Positions 23,044-23,080 of a DNA stretch of 23,080 nucleotides are shown piece after piece. Positions within the stretch are counted from its first letter, which is position 1. Every line of letters begins with the position of its first letter. The notes under the pieces were generated by a model. The model was not told the origin of the DNA. It was given only the letters and a program-made list of their open reading frames with translations, and did no database searches. This stretch comes from Planctomycetes bacterium UBA1662 (GTDB lineage Bacteria; Planctomycetota; UBA8108), in contig DCKY01000056.1 in assembly GCA_002320775.1 (NCBI GenBank), positions 1-23,080 of the forward strand, in the 5' to 3' direction. A program made the position numbers and the translations under genes.

Positions 23044-23080
23044 ATGGAGTCGAGGACCAGGGCCGCTGTCGAAGAAGAAA
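23044..23080 (+). CDS. Possible start of a gene running off the window
   Basis: An ATG at 23044 opens a frame of 12 codons (MESRTRAAVEEE) to the right edge. It is preceded by a purine-rich GAAGTGAGAGAA and by the promoter-like elements above. Too little is visible to assign a function. Confidence 0.3.
   Translation, partial: MESRTRAAVEEE

Noticed and set aside
1..23080. CRISPR array, tRNA or rRNA genes
   Set aside because: No spaced direct repeats or cloverleaf-like or rRNA-like stretches were found by eye.

Overview
The window is a GC-rich bacterial chromosome segment. A member of the Planctomycetota is the most likely source. The evidence is a large secreted protein ending in a planctomycete-style paired dockerin-like (EF-hand) module, a von Willebrand factor A protein with an N-terminal Cys-rich stub and a membrane anchor, a DUF3352-like protein, and scattered small hypothetical genes with loose operon structure. 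This is inferred from gene content only; there is no rRNA or other phylogenetic marker here. No tRNA, CRISPR array or intact transposase was found.

Layout. Position 2-829 is the 3' end of a DUF3352-like gene. Positions 870-5476 hold a tight four-gene operon on the + strand: a gamma-glutamyltranspeptidase-fold Ntn hydrolase, a FAD/NAD(P) flavoprotein, a radical SAM enzyme with SPASM/twitch-like extra cysteines, and a calcineurin-fold phosphoesterase homologue with substituted metal ligands. The genes abut or overlap by a few bases, so they are probably co-translated, and this is the best candidate for an undescribed pathway. Two minus-strand genes follow: a coiled-coil protein (5492-5938) and an outer-membrane-barrel-like lipoprotein (6144-6908). 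An AT-richer gap carries a perfect 16-bp palindrome. Next are a membrane-anchored vWA protein (7475-9022) and, convergent to it, a LexA-family repressor (9082-9696) that lacks both the catalytic serine and the Ala-Gly cleavage site. The LexA upstream region has nested dyads and a long palindromic repeat-like element.

Positions 10306-14559 carry a Gfo/Idh/MocA oxidoreductase, a secreted PDZ plus thioredoxin-like protein, a DUF6174-like membrane protein and glycerol kinase; the last two overlap. Positions 14595-16687 (minus) hold a small two-helix membrane protein, a ThiE/TenI-like protein with altered active-site motifs, and chorismate synthase, the last two coupled by a GTGA overlap. Positions 16880-20086 encode the 1068-residue secreted dockerin-type protein, followed by a hairpin terminator. 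After that come a small hypothetical gene, a HEAT-repeat membrane-anchored protein (minus), and an ArsM-type arsenite methyltransferase with the expected conserved cysteines. The last 360 bases hold a structured and AT-rich regulatory region in front of a gene that runs off the window.

How the genes may work together. The 870-5476 operon looks like a small-molecule pathway in which radical chemistry and flavin oxidation are combined with an N-terminal-nucleophile amidase whose gamma-glutamyl pocket has been replaced; its product is unknown. Most of the rest is housekeeping (aroC, glpK) interspersed with cell-envelope and secreted proteins typical of planctomycetes.
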